Shown here one piece after another: positions 23,296 to 33,035 of a stretch of 64,000 nucleotides of DNA; position 1 is the stretch's first letter; every line of letters begins with the position of its first letter. Source of the stretch: Fictibacillus fluitans (GTDB lineage Bacteria; Bacillota; Bacilli; Bacillales; Fictibacillaceae); assembly GCF_030418125.1 (NCBI RefSeq), contig NZ_JAUHTR010000007.1:124001-188000 (forward strand), read 5' to 3'. The notes beneath the pieces are model-generated. The model worked only from the letters and a program-made list of their open reading frames with translations, was not told the DNA's origin and made no database searches. The translations under genes were made by a program, and so were the position numbers.

Positions 23296-24501
23296 TTGAA
23301 TACCCATCAAGAAAAATTGTGGAGCAAGGAATTTATTCTGATTACCCTGTGTAACCTGCTTTTATTTCTTAACCTCCAAATGCTTCTTCCCTCGTTCCCT
23401 GTTTATACAAAGGATGCGTTTCAAGCCAGTGATTTTACAGTCAGTCTTGTAACGAGCCTTTTTGCTTTATCAGCCATCGCTACACGTTTTTTTGCAGCAG
23501 GTATCCTGCGAAAAGGAAAGGTATCCATCATTCTGTACACTGGCGCCGCCATTGCTTTATTGGCAACTGCCGGTTACTATTGGTGCGGTTCGATCGCCCT
23601 TCTTCTTGTAATGCGTGTACTTTTTGGCGTTGGTTTCGGGTTGGCAAGCACGACACTGCCTACCATGGCCGCACATGTTATTCCACCTCGCCGAATGGGT
23701 GAAGGGATTGGATATTTCGGTCTCTCCACCAGTCTGGCCATGTCCATTGGCCCAATCATCGGCCTTTCTTTGCTTGGAAGCTTCGGTTTCGGAACGTTGA
23801 CTGCTGCAGGTTCGCTCGTACTCATTCTTATTTTCCCGCTCGCATTTGCCAATCGTTCAGTGGACTTGTCTCCAGCCGGATCACCTGCTGCTTCTTCCTC
23901 ATCGAAAAAGAATACCGGTGCCGTGTTAAAGAAGATTGCTTTACCGGGATTGTTGAATTTGCTGCTTTCCGTGACCTACGGAGGTTTATTGAGCTTTCTT
24001 GCACTATATGGAAAACAGGCTCACCTTTCCCACATCGGCAGCTTCTTTTTATTTAATGCGCTGGCAATTTTTCTTATCCGTCCGTTTTCCGGAAGAATCT
24101 TTGACAGTAAAGGCCACTTTGGCATCATGGTTGCAGGAGCTGTCTTTACGATGGGCGGACTCGTGACCCTGTCACTCGCTGATTCCACACTTTATATTAT
24201 TTTAGCTGCAATGCTTTATGGTCTTGGCTACGGAATGATCCAGCCATCCATTCAGGCATGGATGATTAAAGAAGTTCCTGTTGAACAGCGCGGCCTTGCC
24301 AACAGCATGTTCTTTAATTCTCTGGACCTTGGTGTTGCTGCCGGCTCCATGCTGCTTGGCGCGATTGCCATGCATGCCAATTATTCAGGTATGTACCGCA
24401 TTTCCGCCTTATTTATGGGATTATTCCTTGTTCTTTACCTGGTTGTCTCCCTTTGGCAAAGAAAGAGACGTTCATCCGATGCGGAACAAAAAACGGCTTG
24501 A
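23296..24501 (+). CDS. MFS efflux transporter
   Basis: 401 residues, twelve predicted membrane segments, with the motif-A-like LRKGKVSI loop after TM2 and the antiporter-type motif in TM5 (GLSTSLAMSIGPIIG). These features place it among drug/metabolite exporters of the DHA1 type (YfkF/YttB-like). TTG start with AAGGAG nine bases upstream, overlapping region with the MarR stop, so translation is probably coupled. Substrate unknown. Confidence 0.85.
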   Translation: MNTHQEKLWSKEFILITLCNLLLFLNLQMLLPSFPVYTKDAFQASDFTVSLVTSLFALSAIATRFFAAGILRKGKVSIILYTGAAIALLATAGYYWCGSIALLLVMRVLFGVGFGLASTTLPTMAAHVIPPRRMGEGIGYFGLSTSLAMSIGPIIGLSLLGSFGFGTLTAAGSLVLILIFPLAFANRSVDLSPAGSPAASSSSKKNTGAVLKKIALPGLLNLLLSVTYGGLLSFLALYGKQAHLSHIGSFFLFNALAIFLIRPFSGRIFDSKGHFGIMVAGAVFTMGGLVTLSLADSTLYIILAAMLYGLGYGMIQPSIQAWMIKEVPVEQRGLANSMFFNSLDLGVAAGSMLLGAIAMHANYSGMYRISALFMGLFLVLYLVVSLWQRKRRSSDAEQKTA

Positions 24502-24522
24502 TCCTGCCAATCGAACGAACAG

Positions 24523-24571
24523 AAAAAAAAGCTTGAAGAAATCATCGTCTGATGACTCTTCAAGCTTTTTT
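24523..24571. terminator. Bidirectional terminator
   Basis: AAAAAAAAGCTTGAAGA and TCTTCAAGCTTTTTT pair over more than twelve positions with a seventeen-base loop containing a small inner palindrome, between convergent genes. Confidence 0.88.
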
Positions 24572-25649
24572 ATGCCGTTTTCGCCAGCTTCTTCCACTTC
24601 CTTACGCCCCATTGAGCGAAAGGCAATACCGCAAACATGATGAAAAAGATACGAAACAGCTGATAACTGGTTACCATGGAAAGATCTGCATGAACGGTTG
24701 ACGCAGTTACCCCCATTTCAGCAATTCCTCCGGGTGCTGCACTTAAAAATGCGGTTGTAAAATTCATCGGTGTCCATTTGGCAAGAAGATAGGCAATGAG
24801 GAGTGAAAATAAAACAAGGAGCAGGCTGTTTCCAATTGTATAAAAACCAAGCTTCTTTACCTTTCCCTCCATTTGAGGGTTGAACTGACACCCAATATGA
24901 ATACCCAAACAAACCTGGGCAATGACTAAAAAATATGATGGGATATACGGGGCATGAATCCCGGTTAACATGGTTAGCGCGACTGCAATGAGCGGTCCGG
25001 TCAAAAACCCGGCAGGAAGTTTCACTTTTCTTCCCGCCCACGCGCCAATGAGTGCTATGCTCACGAATAAAGCGTATTGGAGCCAGCTTTCTGATCCGGC
25101 ATTATTAACATGCGGAGACACAGACGGACGTGCGTCGCCGCCTATCCCATGAATCGTCAAAAATGGAACAAAGAATATGACAGAAACCGAACGGATCGTC
25201 TGCATAAGGACTACAATGGTGGTATCAACCTCATTTGTCTCCTCACTCATGACAACGACTTGAGACATTCCGCCAGGCACACTTCCAAATATGCTGCTGG
25301 CCAGATCAATTTTGATATGTTTGACCGTAAAATAAGCCAGCACCAGGCAAAACAGCACCGTAATTACTGTGGTTGCCGCCATAAATGGAAACTGCAGCCC
25401 CATCTCTTTAATGGTGTCCGTTGTAAATGATGTACCGAGCATTGCTCCCAAAAATATAATGGCAGTATGCCTGAAGCCAACCGGCCACCTCAATGGGATG
25501 TTCAGGAACCTCCTCGCCAGTACAACTGCGGTGAGCGATCCCAATAACCAGGGCAGCGGGCTATGTATGAATAAAAATAAGAGTGCACCAGCACTCCCAA
25601 TCAATGCGGTACGTAAAATGTGAGCTATATCATTACTGTTTTGTTTCAT
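24570..25649 (-). CDS. AbrB-family (duplicated) membrane protein
   Basis: 359 residues with about ten membrane segments. Two internal repeats are visible: FGSVPGGMSQVVVMSEE in the first half and LSAAPGGIAEMGVTAST in the second. This is the membrane protein family misleadingly annotated as AbrB or ammonia monooxygenase regulator; it is not the AbrB transition-state DNA-binding protein. Function is unknown, probably a transporter. No operon partner on this strand. Confidence 0.8.
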   Translation of the reverse strand: MKQNSNDIAHILRTALIGSAGALLFLFIHSPLPWLLGSLTAVVLARRFLNIPLRWPVGFRHTAIIFLGAMLGTSFTTDTIKEMGLQFPFMAATTVITVLFCLVLAYFTVKHIKIDLASSIFGSVPGGMSQVVVMSEETNEVDTTIVVLMQTIRSVSVIFFVPFLTIHGIGGDARPSVSPHVNNAGSESWLQYALFVSIALIGAWAGRKVKLPAGFLTGPLIAVALTMLTGIHAPYIPSYFLVIAQVCLGIHIGCQFNPQMEGKVKKLGFYTIGNSLLLVLFSLLIAYLLAKWTPMNFTTAFLSAAPGGIAEMGVTASTVHADLSMVTSYQLFRIFFIMFAVLPFAQWGVRKWKKLAKTA

Positions 25650-25906
25650 AGGGATAACATCCTTCTTTCAACAACCGTAGCATTAGTTTGTATTGTTTAT
25701 ATTTTAGCAGATTATTCTTTACTTGGCTCTTTGTGTCCAGCTTAAAACAGCGCTTACACTTCTTAATCATAACAAGAGTTTTGTTTGGATAGGTGTTTTA
25801 TACATAATGAGTGTTTTGTTCATTACGTTCATGGCAGGTATTGAGAAAGAATGGAAGTTATCGCAGCTTGCTTTTAGGGAAGAATGAAGATTGAGGTGAA
25901 TTTTGA

Positions 25907-27346
25907 ATGGCAAAGGTATTAAATAAAGAAGATCCTCCCTTGGAATCCTCCTATTTCCATTTTATTTTTCCTTTTTCCATGAAAGAGGATTGTGCCGAGG
26001 AAGCGATCAAATACTTAAAACAAAAAGACTATGAATTCTTTTCCTTAAAAAGCGAAACACAGGAAAAGGCCTATTACGGCGGAAACAATAAAATTTCTCA
26101 TAAAGAGCTGGAGCATTACTTCCTGCCTTTTACTTCGGATGTCCTTTTTCCGCAAAAAGAACACCGGTTAGCCTTTCGAAGGTATTCAAAAGCCACAGGG
26201 ATTACGGCTGAACTGAATTCTGATGTCATCAAAGTGCCTTTTACCATTAATTCTATCGATGTGTTTCTCCTGCCGTTTGAGCTGGGGTTCATTACGTTGC
26301 GGGTCAGTTTGAAGGATGGTATCTCCTATTCGGAGGCTATTGAATTTGCTGCACGCTTCAGGGTCCTTGAAAATCGTACAAGAGATGACCGGGAGGCTGT
26401 TGTTGACTATGAAAATGAAGCATACCAGCATGTAGAAACCTTTATTTTTAACGCTCTTCTCCCCGACTTTACCTCTTATCTTGATGTTGATAAGGTAAAT
26501 GGGTCCCATTTCGAATCATTGCCATTTTTTATTGATGAACGAATGTATGTCCAGGCATTGTTTCAATTTGAAGAAGGGGCTCAATTGGAAGAGACCGACT
26601 TATTCAGAGGATCACAGCTTGATGGTTTAAATGATGACGGTCAGCCTGTAATCAGTTCGAGCAATAAAGAATTTATACATGATTATTGCATGAGCAACGG
26701 GTATCAACGCTGGGCGCCAAACACCTATTATCTGGTCGATGAGCATGTATTCAGCTGTATGACCAATGCCACAGGAGTGGAGAGGGATAACAGGCTTGAT
26801 CAGATGTACGGGGAATTTTATTACGGCTTGCTACTGAATCTCTTTCATAAAATCGTACTCCTCCGTTTGTCCAACCAGTATTCAAGGGTGCACCTTGAGA
26901 AGGATAACGATGAAACGGAAAAGCTCATTGGGGAGATTACTCTTTTTTCAGCACGCTTCTTTTTTCTGGAGCTTGCTGCACAAAGCCAGGGAAGAAACAT
27001 TTTTATTAAACTGAAAGAGGTATTCCAAAATCAAGAGCTTTATGACGATGTTAAACAAACCCTGTCCACCCTCTATCAATATCAGGACCAGAAAGCTGCT
27101 AAAAGAAATAACTACCTTATTTCAATCTTAACCATTTATACAGTGATTACAGGCATCTACGGTATGAACATGGTGATTGACCAGTTAAAAAGCCCGATCA
27201 AATTGAGCAAGATCTCTTCTTATGGTTTTTTTGAGTATCTTGCCTTATTTGTAACGATAACCGGTATTGCTGCCAGTATCTTGCTCGGTATTTCCTTTGC
27301 GAAAAAATGGATTCAGGAACTGCGTAACCGGAATCGCATGGAATAG
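25907..27346 (+). CDS. CorA-like membrane protein with unusual N-terminal domain
   Basis: 479 residues. The C-terminal part is CorA-like: a long helical region, a membrane segment with the GMN motif (419-421, in ITGIYGMNMV), a periplasmic-side loop, a second membrane segment (about 450-472) and a basic tail. GMN is the magnesium selectivity-filter motif of the CorA superfamily. The acidic MPEL-type loop is absent. The first 340 residues are longer than in canonical CorA and are not recognised beyond an alpha/beta look. GAGGTGA precedes the ATG. Transport of a divalent cation is inferred only from the GMN end; the substrate is unknown. Confidence 0.65.
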   Translation: MAKVLNKEDPPLESSYFHFIFPFSMKEDCAEEAIKYLKQKDYEFFSLKSETQEKAYYGGNNKISHKELEHYFLPFTSDVLFPQKEHRLAFRRYSKATGITAELNSDVIKVPFTINSIDVFLLPFELGFITLRVSLKDGISYSEAIEFAARFRVLENRTRDDREAVVDYENEAYQHVETFIFNALLPDFTSYLDVDKVNGSHFESLPFFIDERMYVQALFQFEEGAQLEETDLFRGSQLDGLNDDGQPVISSSNKEFIHDYCMSNGYQRWAPNTYYLVDEHVFSCMTNATGVERDNRLDQMYGEFYYGLLLNLFHKIVLLRLSNQYSRVHLEKDNDETEKLIGEITLFSARFFFLELAAQSQGRNIFIKLKEVFQNQELYDDVKQTLSTLYQYQDQKAAKRNNYLISILTIYTVITGIYGMNMVIDQLKSPIKLSKISSYGFFEYLALFVTITGIAASILLGISFAKKWIQELRNRNRME

Positions 27347-27440
27347 AAGCTCTTCAGCTAGTCGAATAACGATTTATTGCTATAGTTGAAAAATATTTTT
27401 AAAAATAGAACAGGGGTCTAGTCCACCTTTTGCAGCCCTT

Positions 27441-27449
27441 CATATGATA
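27441..27449 (+). promoter_or_regulatory. Possible sigma-K -10 element
   Basis: CATATGATA matches the late mother-cell consensus CATANNNTA exactly and lies 49 bases before the Ser/Lys/Gly-rich gene. An upstream CACC at 27424-27427 is only a weak and short-spaced -35, so the site is tentative. Confidence 0.35.
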
Positions 27450-27497
27450 TCTTAACCGGAATGAAATTCTGGAAATTAAATCAAGGGGGACGCTCTG

Positions 27498-27875
27498 ATG
27501 GGCTACGAACCAAAGCACGAAAAACACGAAAAGCATGAAAGCTCTAGCAGCTCTAGCTCTAGCAAATTCTATCGTGTAGAAAAGGCGCACATTCCGCCAA
27601 CTTACTCCAAAAACGTTAACTACTCTGTTAACTACCAAAAACAATCTGCTGATTACAGCCAGTTGTTAGATGGTGGTGGACAAGGCGGCGGCAAGCACGA
27701 CGGCGGTAAGCCACCATATGATGGCGGCAAGCACGACGGCGGCAAGAAGAAAAAGTATAAAAAATGCGAGTCTTCCTCTTCTTCCAGCTCTTATTGTTAC
27801 TACAAAAAGAAGAAGAAGAAAAAGAAACATTGCAAATGCAGAAAGCAATGCGGCTGCTGGGGCTGGGTTTTCTAA
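27498..27875 (+). CDS. Low-complexity Ser/Lys/Gly-rich protein, possible spore-surface protein
   Basis: 125 residues of very biased composition: His/Glu/Lys start, a run of eight serines, an ordinary middle with NVNYSVNYQKQS, glycine-aspartate-lysine repeats (GGKHDGGKPPYDGGKHDGGK), a second serine run, a lysine run of eight and a cysteine-rich basic end CKCRKQCGCWGWVF. Such polybasic, Ser-rich sequences occur in spore coat and crust proteins (CotG-like), but there is no family match I can name. AAGGGGG precedes the ATG and a terminator follows, so it is expressed as one gene. Confidence 0.65.
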   Translation: MGYEPKHEKHEKHESSSSSSSSKFYRVEKAHIPPTYSKNVNYSVNYQKQSADYSQLLDGGGQGGGKHDGGKPPYDGGKHDGGKKKKYKKCESSSSSSSYCYYKKKKKKKKHCKCRKQCGCWGWVF

Positions 27876-27890
27876 TCCGTTAGCAGTGAG

Positions 27891-27926
27891 AAAAAAGAAG
27901 GGCACTATTGGTGCTCTTCTTTTTTT
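27891..27926. terminator. Bidirectional terminator
   Basis: AGAAGGGCAC-TATTG-GTGCTCTTCT with A and T runs on its two sides, between the Ser/Lys/Gly gene and the convergent germination operon. Confidence 0.88.
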
Positions 27927-27931
27927 GTGTG

Positions 27932-29074
27932 TCAGTTAATAATTCCGTGCTGTATAATCGTTATTTTAATATCAGGTTCTATGGAAATATTCCGGTAATC
28001 CTTTTCCCAATTCATCTGTTTCCAATCCGCATAGTGAAAGGAACGGATCCGCTTGCCGATTCTCAGTTCATCGCAATTGGCTTTTTGTATTTTTGCCAGG
28101 GTTTTTTTAGCCAGGGCATTCATTTCTTTGGTCAGTGTTTTATTAAATTCATTCGCTTTCGCGGCGCTGTCCAGATGATCAATGGGCAGTTCATTTACGT
28201 TAACATCCATCTCCAATGCCAGTTTAACCCTGACTTTCTGTTCCGGAGATATATCTATTTTCATTTTCCGCTCAATATCATTGACAAGAATTGTGATGTA
28301 ATTTCGTTCTTTTACCCTTTTTTCATCAGCAATTTTAAAGGTGAACCGGGGATAATCCTGCTTCACTCCATTCATGAGCAGCAGCAGGGTCGATTCTTTT
28401 CCGGTTAAAGTTCCAGTCATTTTGTTGTGATGAAACATGGCTGTGCCGATTACTTCCGCACGCTGCTGCTTTTCATTAACCCTCAAGTATGGAAGCAGAA
28501 AATCGTTCCCTTCTTCGAACATCAATGTACAAATGGACTGTACGGTTTCAATTTCAAATAAACCGATTGCACTTGTGCTTCGGAGAAGTTCAGGATAATA
28601 GATGTCCAGAAGAGTAGAATCCTGAGGCTGGATTTCCAGGCTTTTTTTCGCGCTTCCCTTTACAACCGCTACCATTGCGTTTACCGAACCTCTGGGATCT
28701 CTGTAGATCACATCCAGACTTGAATAAATATCTTTTTTTGCCAGCTTTTCGCCGAACAAAAAAACCCGGTTTCTGGACGCATCAAACATTTGTGAAACTT
28801 TTTTATCCAAATTAAAACGGGCGTCTCGTGTCGTCACTCCGGTGGAAGAAACGACTACACTTCTTATCATTGAAACAGCATTGGAGCCTTTGTTTACAAC
28901 CGGATAAACAACCGTGTCTAAAATTTTTCCATTTGCTTCAAGATCCAGCCCTGCCGCCAGAATCAGCCTGGACTCCTTGATCAGGCGCTGGTCCCAGCAT
29001 CCGGTGAGCAGCACGATGAACATTATCAGTGTACCGAGGAGAAACCATTTCTTTTTCATTTCCGACGTCTTCAT
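27932..29074 (-). CDS. Spore germinant receptor C subunit, Ger(x)C lipoprotein
   Basis: 380 residues with a lipoprotein signal ending LLTGCWD (lipidated cysteine about residue 26) and the GerAC fold with ILAAGLDLEANGKILDTVVYPV. It is the outer-surface subunit of a spore inner-membrane germinant receptor. Its ATG overlaps the stop of the B-subunit gene in ATGA at 29074-29071. Last gene of the operon, followed by a terminator. Confidence 0.93.
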   Translation of the reverse strand: MKTSEMKKKWFLLGTLIMFIVLLTGCWDQRLIKESRLILAAGLDLEANGKILDTVVYPVVNKGSNAVSMIRSVVVSSTGVTTRDARFNLDKKVSQMFDASRNRVFLFGEKLAKKDIYSSLDVIYRDPRGSVNAMVAVVKGSAKKSLEIQPQDSTLLDIYYPELLRSTSAIGLFEIETVQSICTLMFEEGNDFLLPYLRVNEKQQRAEVIGTAMFHHNKMTGTLTGKESTLLLLMNGVKQDYPRFTFKIADEKRVKERNYITILVNDIERKMKIDISPEQKVRVKLALEMDVNVNELPIDHLDSAAKANEFNKTLTKEMNALAKKTLAKIQKANCDELRIGKRIRSFHYADWKQMNWEKDYRNISIEPDIKITIIQHGIIN

Positions 29075-30171
29075 GATTGCTGTTTCTCCTTTCGATGAGT
29101 AAGCAAAGAGAGAAGTAAAAGCATAACAGGCAGCCCAAATACAAAGATATAACTCAAATACGTAACAAACGTTGTGAACTCGCCAATCTTATAAACACCC
29201 TCCGGAATCAGGGAAATGAGAACAGAGGGAATGGCAGCATAAAGGACAAAAGGGGTGTGTTCTTTATTCTTTTTGGAATACGACATCAGCCCTCTTGATG
29301 CCGCGAACAAATAGGCCATGTAGGATGTGGCAACTGACACGATCCAAAGAGATAAAAACAATAAATCAATCCTCTCCAGCACTTTAAACGAAAACGATTT
29401 AATCATGTATAGCAGCGGCTCAGGAACAAGTTTAAATTCATTGAGTCCAAAAAACAAAATGCAAATCAGTGTTAAAAAGGAATAAAAAATGGTCACCACC
29501 GCATTTGAGATACTGGCTGATTTCAGCTTTTTAATGGACGTGGAATTTACATAAGGAGCCACAATGAAATACATCTCAAAACCAAGCATTGAAAAAAGAG
29601 CCTTTTCTGTTCCATTGATAATAGGCATAATGCCTTTTTGTCCAATCGGAAGGATATTTAAGTAATCGACTTCAAAGAAGGAATAGATGACAAGCAGCAC
29701 AAAAATGATCAGCATAAAGGACACAAAAACATAAAATCGCGCTAAAAACTTTACCGGTCCCCTTACTGCATAAATTCCAATCCCCGCCATAAGAACAATC
29801 AATAGCCAGCGCGGGGTTAACGGAAGGATCCATATATTGATCATCTCGGCAAACAGAGAGAGAATGCTCGATCCTACCAGTACAAAATAAATAAAATATA
29901 AGCCTTTGATAATGCTGCCTATGAAGATTCCAGTCGTGGTATCCAGGATCTCATACAGCGTCATAGACGGAAACCGTTTCATCAGGATCCAAAACAAAAT
30001 GAGCAGGACCTGCACCACGCAGCCGCCTATTAAAACGGAAATCCAGCCATCATGCCCCGCCTCCGTGTAAATGCTGAACGGCATGGATAAGATCCCTACA
30101 CCCACTTGTGCCTGAATGATAAGAAAAATGAATTGAAAGGACGTAATCGTATCTTCTTTTTTCAGCTTCAT
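29071..30171 (-). CDS. Spore germinant receptor B subunit (GerAB/APC-type permease)
   Basis: 366 residues with ten predicted membrane segments and the conserved opening TITSFQFIFLIIQAQVGVGI of the GerAB family, which belongs to the amino acid-polyamine permease superfamily and binds the germinant. The ATG at 30171 is preferred over one four codons upstream because it forms an ATGA overlap with the A-subunit stop (30171-30168). Confidence 0.93.
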   Translation of the reverse strand: MKLKKEDTITSFQFIFLIIQAQVGVGILSMPFSIYTEAGHDGWISVLIGGCVVQVLLILFWILMKRFPSMTLYEILDTTTGIFIGSIIKGLYFIYFVLVGSSILSLFAEMINIWILPLTPRWLLIVLMAGIGIYAVRGPVKFLARFYVFVSFMLIIFVLLVIYSFFEVDYLNILPIGQKGIMPIINGTEKALFSMLGFEMYFIVAPYVNSTSIKKLKSASISNAVVTIFYSFLTLICILFFGLNEFKLVPEPLLYMIKSFSFKVLERIDLLFLSLWIVSVATSYMAYLFAASRGLMSYSKKNKEHTPFVLYAAIPSVLISLIPEGVYKIGEFTTFVTYLSYIFVFGLPVMLLLLSLLTHRKEKQQS

Positions 30172-31649
30172 TTTCTCTTCCATCCTTTTGAATTATGCTG
30201 CCTCCGGTTCTGCGGCAGCGCATCCATGGCCCGGCTGTTCATCTTCCAAAGCGGAAAACGGATGACGGCATCTTTCAGGCCACTTACGTTCAGTGGCGCA
30301 AACGGTGAAAAATATGGTGTGCCGAGAGATTCCAGTTTGCACAGATGAAGCAGAATCACAATCAATCCCATAACAATTCCGAGGAAGCCGAGAAGAGATG
30401 CGGCAATCATTAACGGAAAGGTCAAAATCCGTATTGAAGATCCCATTTCATAAGTGGGTACGGTGTATGAAGCAACCGCCGTCACAGCGATCACAATAAC
30501 CATGACATTGGAAATAAAGCCCGCACTCACTACCGCATCCCCGATGACCAAACCGCCCACAATACCGATGGTCTGGCCAATTGGGGTAGGAAGCCTGACC
30601 CCCGCCTCCCGTATGAGTTCAATGGTAAACACCATCACAAATGCCTCAATAATCGGTGGAAACGGTATTCCCTCCAATGACGCTTTTACCGGAAGGATTA
30701 ATTCGTTCGGAAGGATTTCAAAGTGAAAACCGATAATAGCGATATACACGGCTGGGAGCGTCATGGCCACAAGAAAGCTCACCATTCTGAGCATCCGGAA
30801 AAACGATCCGGACAGCACCCTGCTGTTAAAATCATCAGGGGACTGAAAAAAAGAAAGAAACGTAACCGGCAAAATTAAAGCTGTGGCACTTCCCTCCGAT
30901 AAGACGGCAACTCTTCCGTCCAGTAAATGAGCCATCGTCCGGTCCGGCCGCTCTGTGGGCAGCATTTGCGGAAATGGGGAAAGTGTTTTGTTCTCCAAAA
31001 ACTCTTCCAAATAGCCCGGGCTAAACGCCATATCGACCGATATCCCTTCAATTCTTCTGAATATCTCTGCCAGCACTTCTTTATTCACAAGATCATCCAT
31101 ATAGACAACGGCCAATTTTGTATTGGAGGTTTGTCCCATTACATACTGTTTAATCACCAAATTTTCATTCTCAAGGCGCTTTCGGATCAATCCGAGATTT
31201 TGAGTCAGACTATCCACGAATCCTTCATGGGATCCGCGGACTACCTTTTCGTTGGATGGTTCCTCGGGGGTCCTCGTCAATTGGTTTGTAACATTCACCG
31301 CATACATACTGCTCATCCCATCGAGGGTTAACAGACAGGAACCGTTCAGAAGTTTTCCAACTCCCTTATGCAATTCTTCAATGAGTGAAAGCTCCGTATT
31401 CGTAATTACCTGCTCAACCGGCTGTGCTTTGTCCATGGCCCTGTTTAAGGGTTCAATCACGCTTTGCTGTATTTTCTCAGTATCCGCGATCGATTCCAGA
31501 TAGATGATCATTCCTGCAGACTCCTGATAGGTAATCCTTCTGCTCTTTAAATCACTTGTTTCATGGAGGATAGACTGAATAACCCTCAGATTATCATCTG
31601 CTACCCTATTTACCGGCTTTGAGTTGTTCTTGCATTGATGGTCCTTCAT
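30168..31649 (-). CDS. Spore germinant receptor A subunit (GerA family)
   Basis: 493 residues: an N-terminal soluble domain (about 1-270), then four or five membrane segments and a basic C-terminus (RRQHNSKGWKRK). Motifs such as VVYMDDLVNKEVLAEIFRRI, FPQMLPTERPDRTMAHLLDGRVAV and GVRLPTPIGQTIGIVGGLVIGDA are characteristic. AGGTGA precedes the ATG. The A-B-C order equals the classic gerA operon; the germinant recognised cannot be predicted. Confidence 0.94.
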   Translation of the reverse strand: MKDHQCKNNSKPVNRVADDNLRVIQSILHETSDLKSRRITYQESAGMIIYLESIADTEKIQQSVIEPLNRAMDKAQPVEQVITNTELSLIEELHKGVGKLLNGSCLLTLDGMSSMYAVNVTNQLTRTPEEPSNEKVVRGSHEGFVDSLTQNLGLIRKRLENENLVIKQYVMGQTSNTKLAVVYMDDLVNKEVLAEIFRRIEGISVDMAFSPGYLEEFLENKTLSPFPQMLPTERPDRTMAHLLDGRVAVLSEGSATALILPVTFLSFFQSPDDFNSRVLSGSFFRMLRMVSFLVAMTLPAVYIAIIGFHFEILPNELILPVKASLEGIPFPPIIEAFVMVFTIELIREAGVRLPTPIGQTIGIVGGLVIGDAVVSAGFISNVMVIVIAVTAVASYTVPTYEMGSSIRILTFPLMIAASLLGFLGIVMGLIVILLHLCKLESLGTPYFSPFAPLNVSGLKDAVIRFPLWKMNSRAMDALPQNRRQHNSKGWKRK

Positions 31650-31841
31650 TGGTTCACCTGCCCTCTAAAGCCTGTTACTTCTATGGTTTAGATTGAACGA
31701 AAGAGAGGTTATTTATTCTTTGCCGGAAGTACGTAAAGGTGTAAAATGAGAAAAAGAAAAGTACATATAATGAATAGTTAAAGGCTGTTTCTATGTATAG
31801 CATACGTGGAACGTTTTTTTCTTGAAAGGCGGACTTGTTCA

Positions 31842-33014
31842 TTGAATAAAAAAATCATCCTTTATTGTGTAGGGTTTGCTGCATTTTTTGGACCGTTCAC
31901 TCAAACGATCTACACGCCGATCCTGCCTGAAATTCAGCGTGATTTTCAGACCTCCGGATTTGTTGTGAACCTTACGATCTCTATTTTCACGTTCGTTCTG
32001 GCCATGATGCAGATGGTATACGGCCCGCTGACAGATAAGCTCGGACGCCGCAAAATATTGCTGCCGGCCATCTTACTCTATATTGTCGCTTCAGCAGGTG
32101 CTGCCCTGTCGACTTCCATTTGGGTTCTGCTCTTTTTCCGTGCGGTTCAGGCAGCGGGCATCGCAGCTGGTTCGGTGGTGGCCACAACGGTCATCGGAGA
32201 CTTGTTTGAGGGGAAAGCTCTTGGTCGCTCCATGGGAACCTTTCAAACTCTCGTTACGCTCGGACCTGTAATAGGCCCCGTTGTAGGCGGCTTTGTTGGA
32301 GGGTATACTGGATATCAGGGAGTTTTCTGGGTGCTTACAGGCACGGGACTGATCATGTTTCTGGCCAATGTCAAGCTACTTCCGGAAACCAAGCCAGAAG
32401 GCCCGCAAAAAAAGGGCTTTAGCTTTTCTGATTTTACGATTGTTTTAAAGGATCGGACAGGGCTTGCAGTCATCCTTCTTGGATTTATTCAATACTATTC
32501 GTTTTATAATTTCCTGGTTTTTCTTCCTAATCTTTTAGCCTCGTTTTACGGGCTGTCTGCAGGACAAAAAGGCCTTGTTTTTCTTCCCATGTCCCTCTTT
32601 CTTGTGATTGGCAGCTTTACCGGAGGACGACTGCAGGAGAAAAGCAACCCGAGAACATTTTTGTTGGTTACTTCGTCATTAAATGTCCTGGCCACCGTTT
32701 TATTCGTGATTCTATCGCCGTTGTCACTCACGATGCTGATTATCAGCATCTCACTGTTCGGGTTATGCCTCGGCCTCTCGCTTCCTGTACAGACTACGCT
32801 CCTTGCGCGGGCTTTTACGCAAAACCGTGCAACAGCGATTGGTGTCTATAATTTTTTCAGATACCTGGGCATGGCTTCAGGCCCGATTTTCGGTTCTCTT
32901 TTTTACCAGCTTGGCAACCGTGTAGAATTTTTGTTTGCAGCCTTTTTGTTTGCTCTGGCTGTTCTCTTTGCCCGCCGCCAGTTTACAAAGACCGACCGCT
33001 ACCAATTGAACTAA
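31842..33014 (+). CDS. MFS transporter (Bcr/CflA-type, DHA1)
   Basis: 390 residues with twelve membrane segments, motif A in the TM2-TM3 loop (GPLTDKLGRRKILL) and motif C in TM5 (LGPVIGPVVGGFVG), the pattern of proton-coupled drug antiporters. The start is placed at the TTG at 31842, with a GAAAGGCGG site nine bases before it; the frame is open 12 codons further. The downstream ThrE genes follow after 21 bases, so all three may form one export operon. Substrate unknown. Confidence 0.85.
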   Translation: MNKKIILYCVGFAAFFGPFTQTIYTPILPEIQRDFQTSGFVVNLTISIFTFVLAMMQMVYGPLTDKLGRRKILLPAILLYIVASAGAALSTSIWVLLFFRAVQAAGIAAGSVVATTVIGDLFEGKALGRSMGTFQTLVTLGPVIGPVVGGFVGGYTGYQGVFWVLTGTGLIMFLANVKLLPETKPEGPQKKGFSFSDFTIVLKDRTGLAVILLGFIQYYSFYNFLVFLPNLLASFYGLSAGQKGLVFLPMSLFLVIGSFTGGRLQEKSNPRTFLLVTSSLNVLATVLFVILSPLSLTMLIISISLFGLCLGLSLPVQTTLLARAFTQNRATAIGVYNFFRYLGMASGPIFGSLFYQLGNRVEFLFAAFLFALAVLFARRQFTKTDRYQLN

Positions 33015-33035
33015 TTTGCTGAAAGGGGACTTACA

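Noticed and set aside
24570-25649. AbrB transition-state regulator
   Set aside because: The protein is an integral membrane protein of the duplicated AbrB-named family; it has no SpoVT/AbrB DNA-binding domain.
27666-27939. Frames in both strands over the low-complexity gene (27666-27905 minus, 27670-27939 plus)
   Set aside because: They are by-products of the biased codons of the 27498-27875 gene and read through its terminator.
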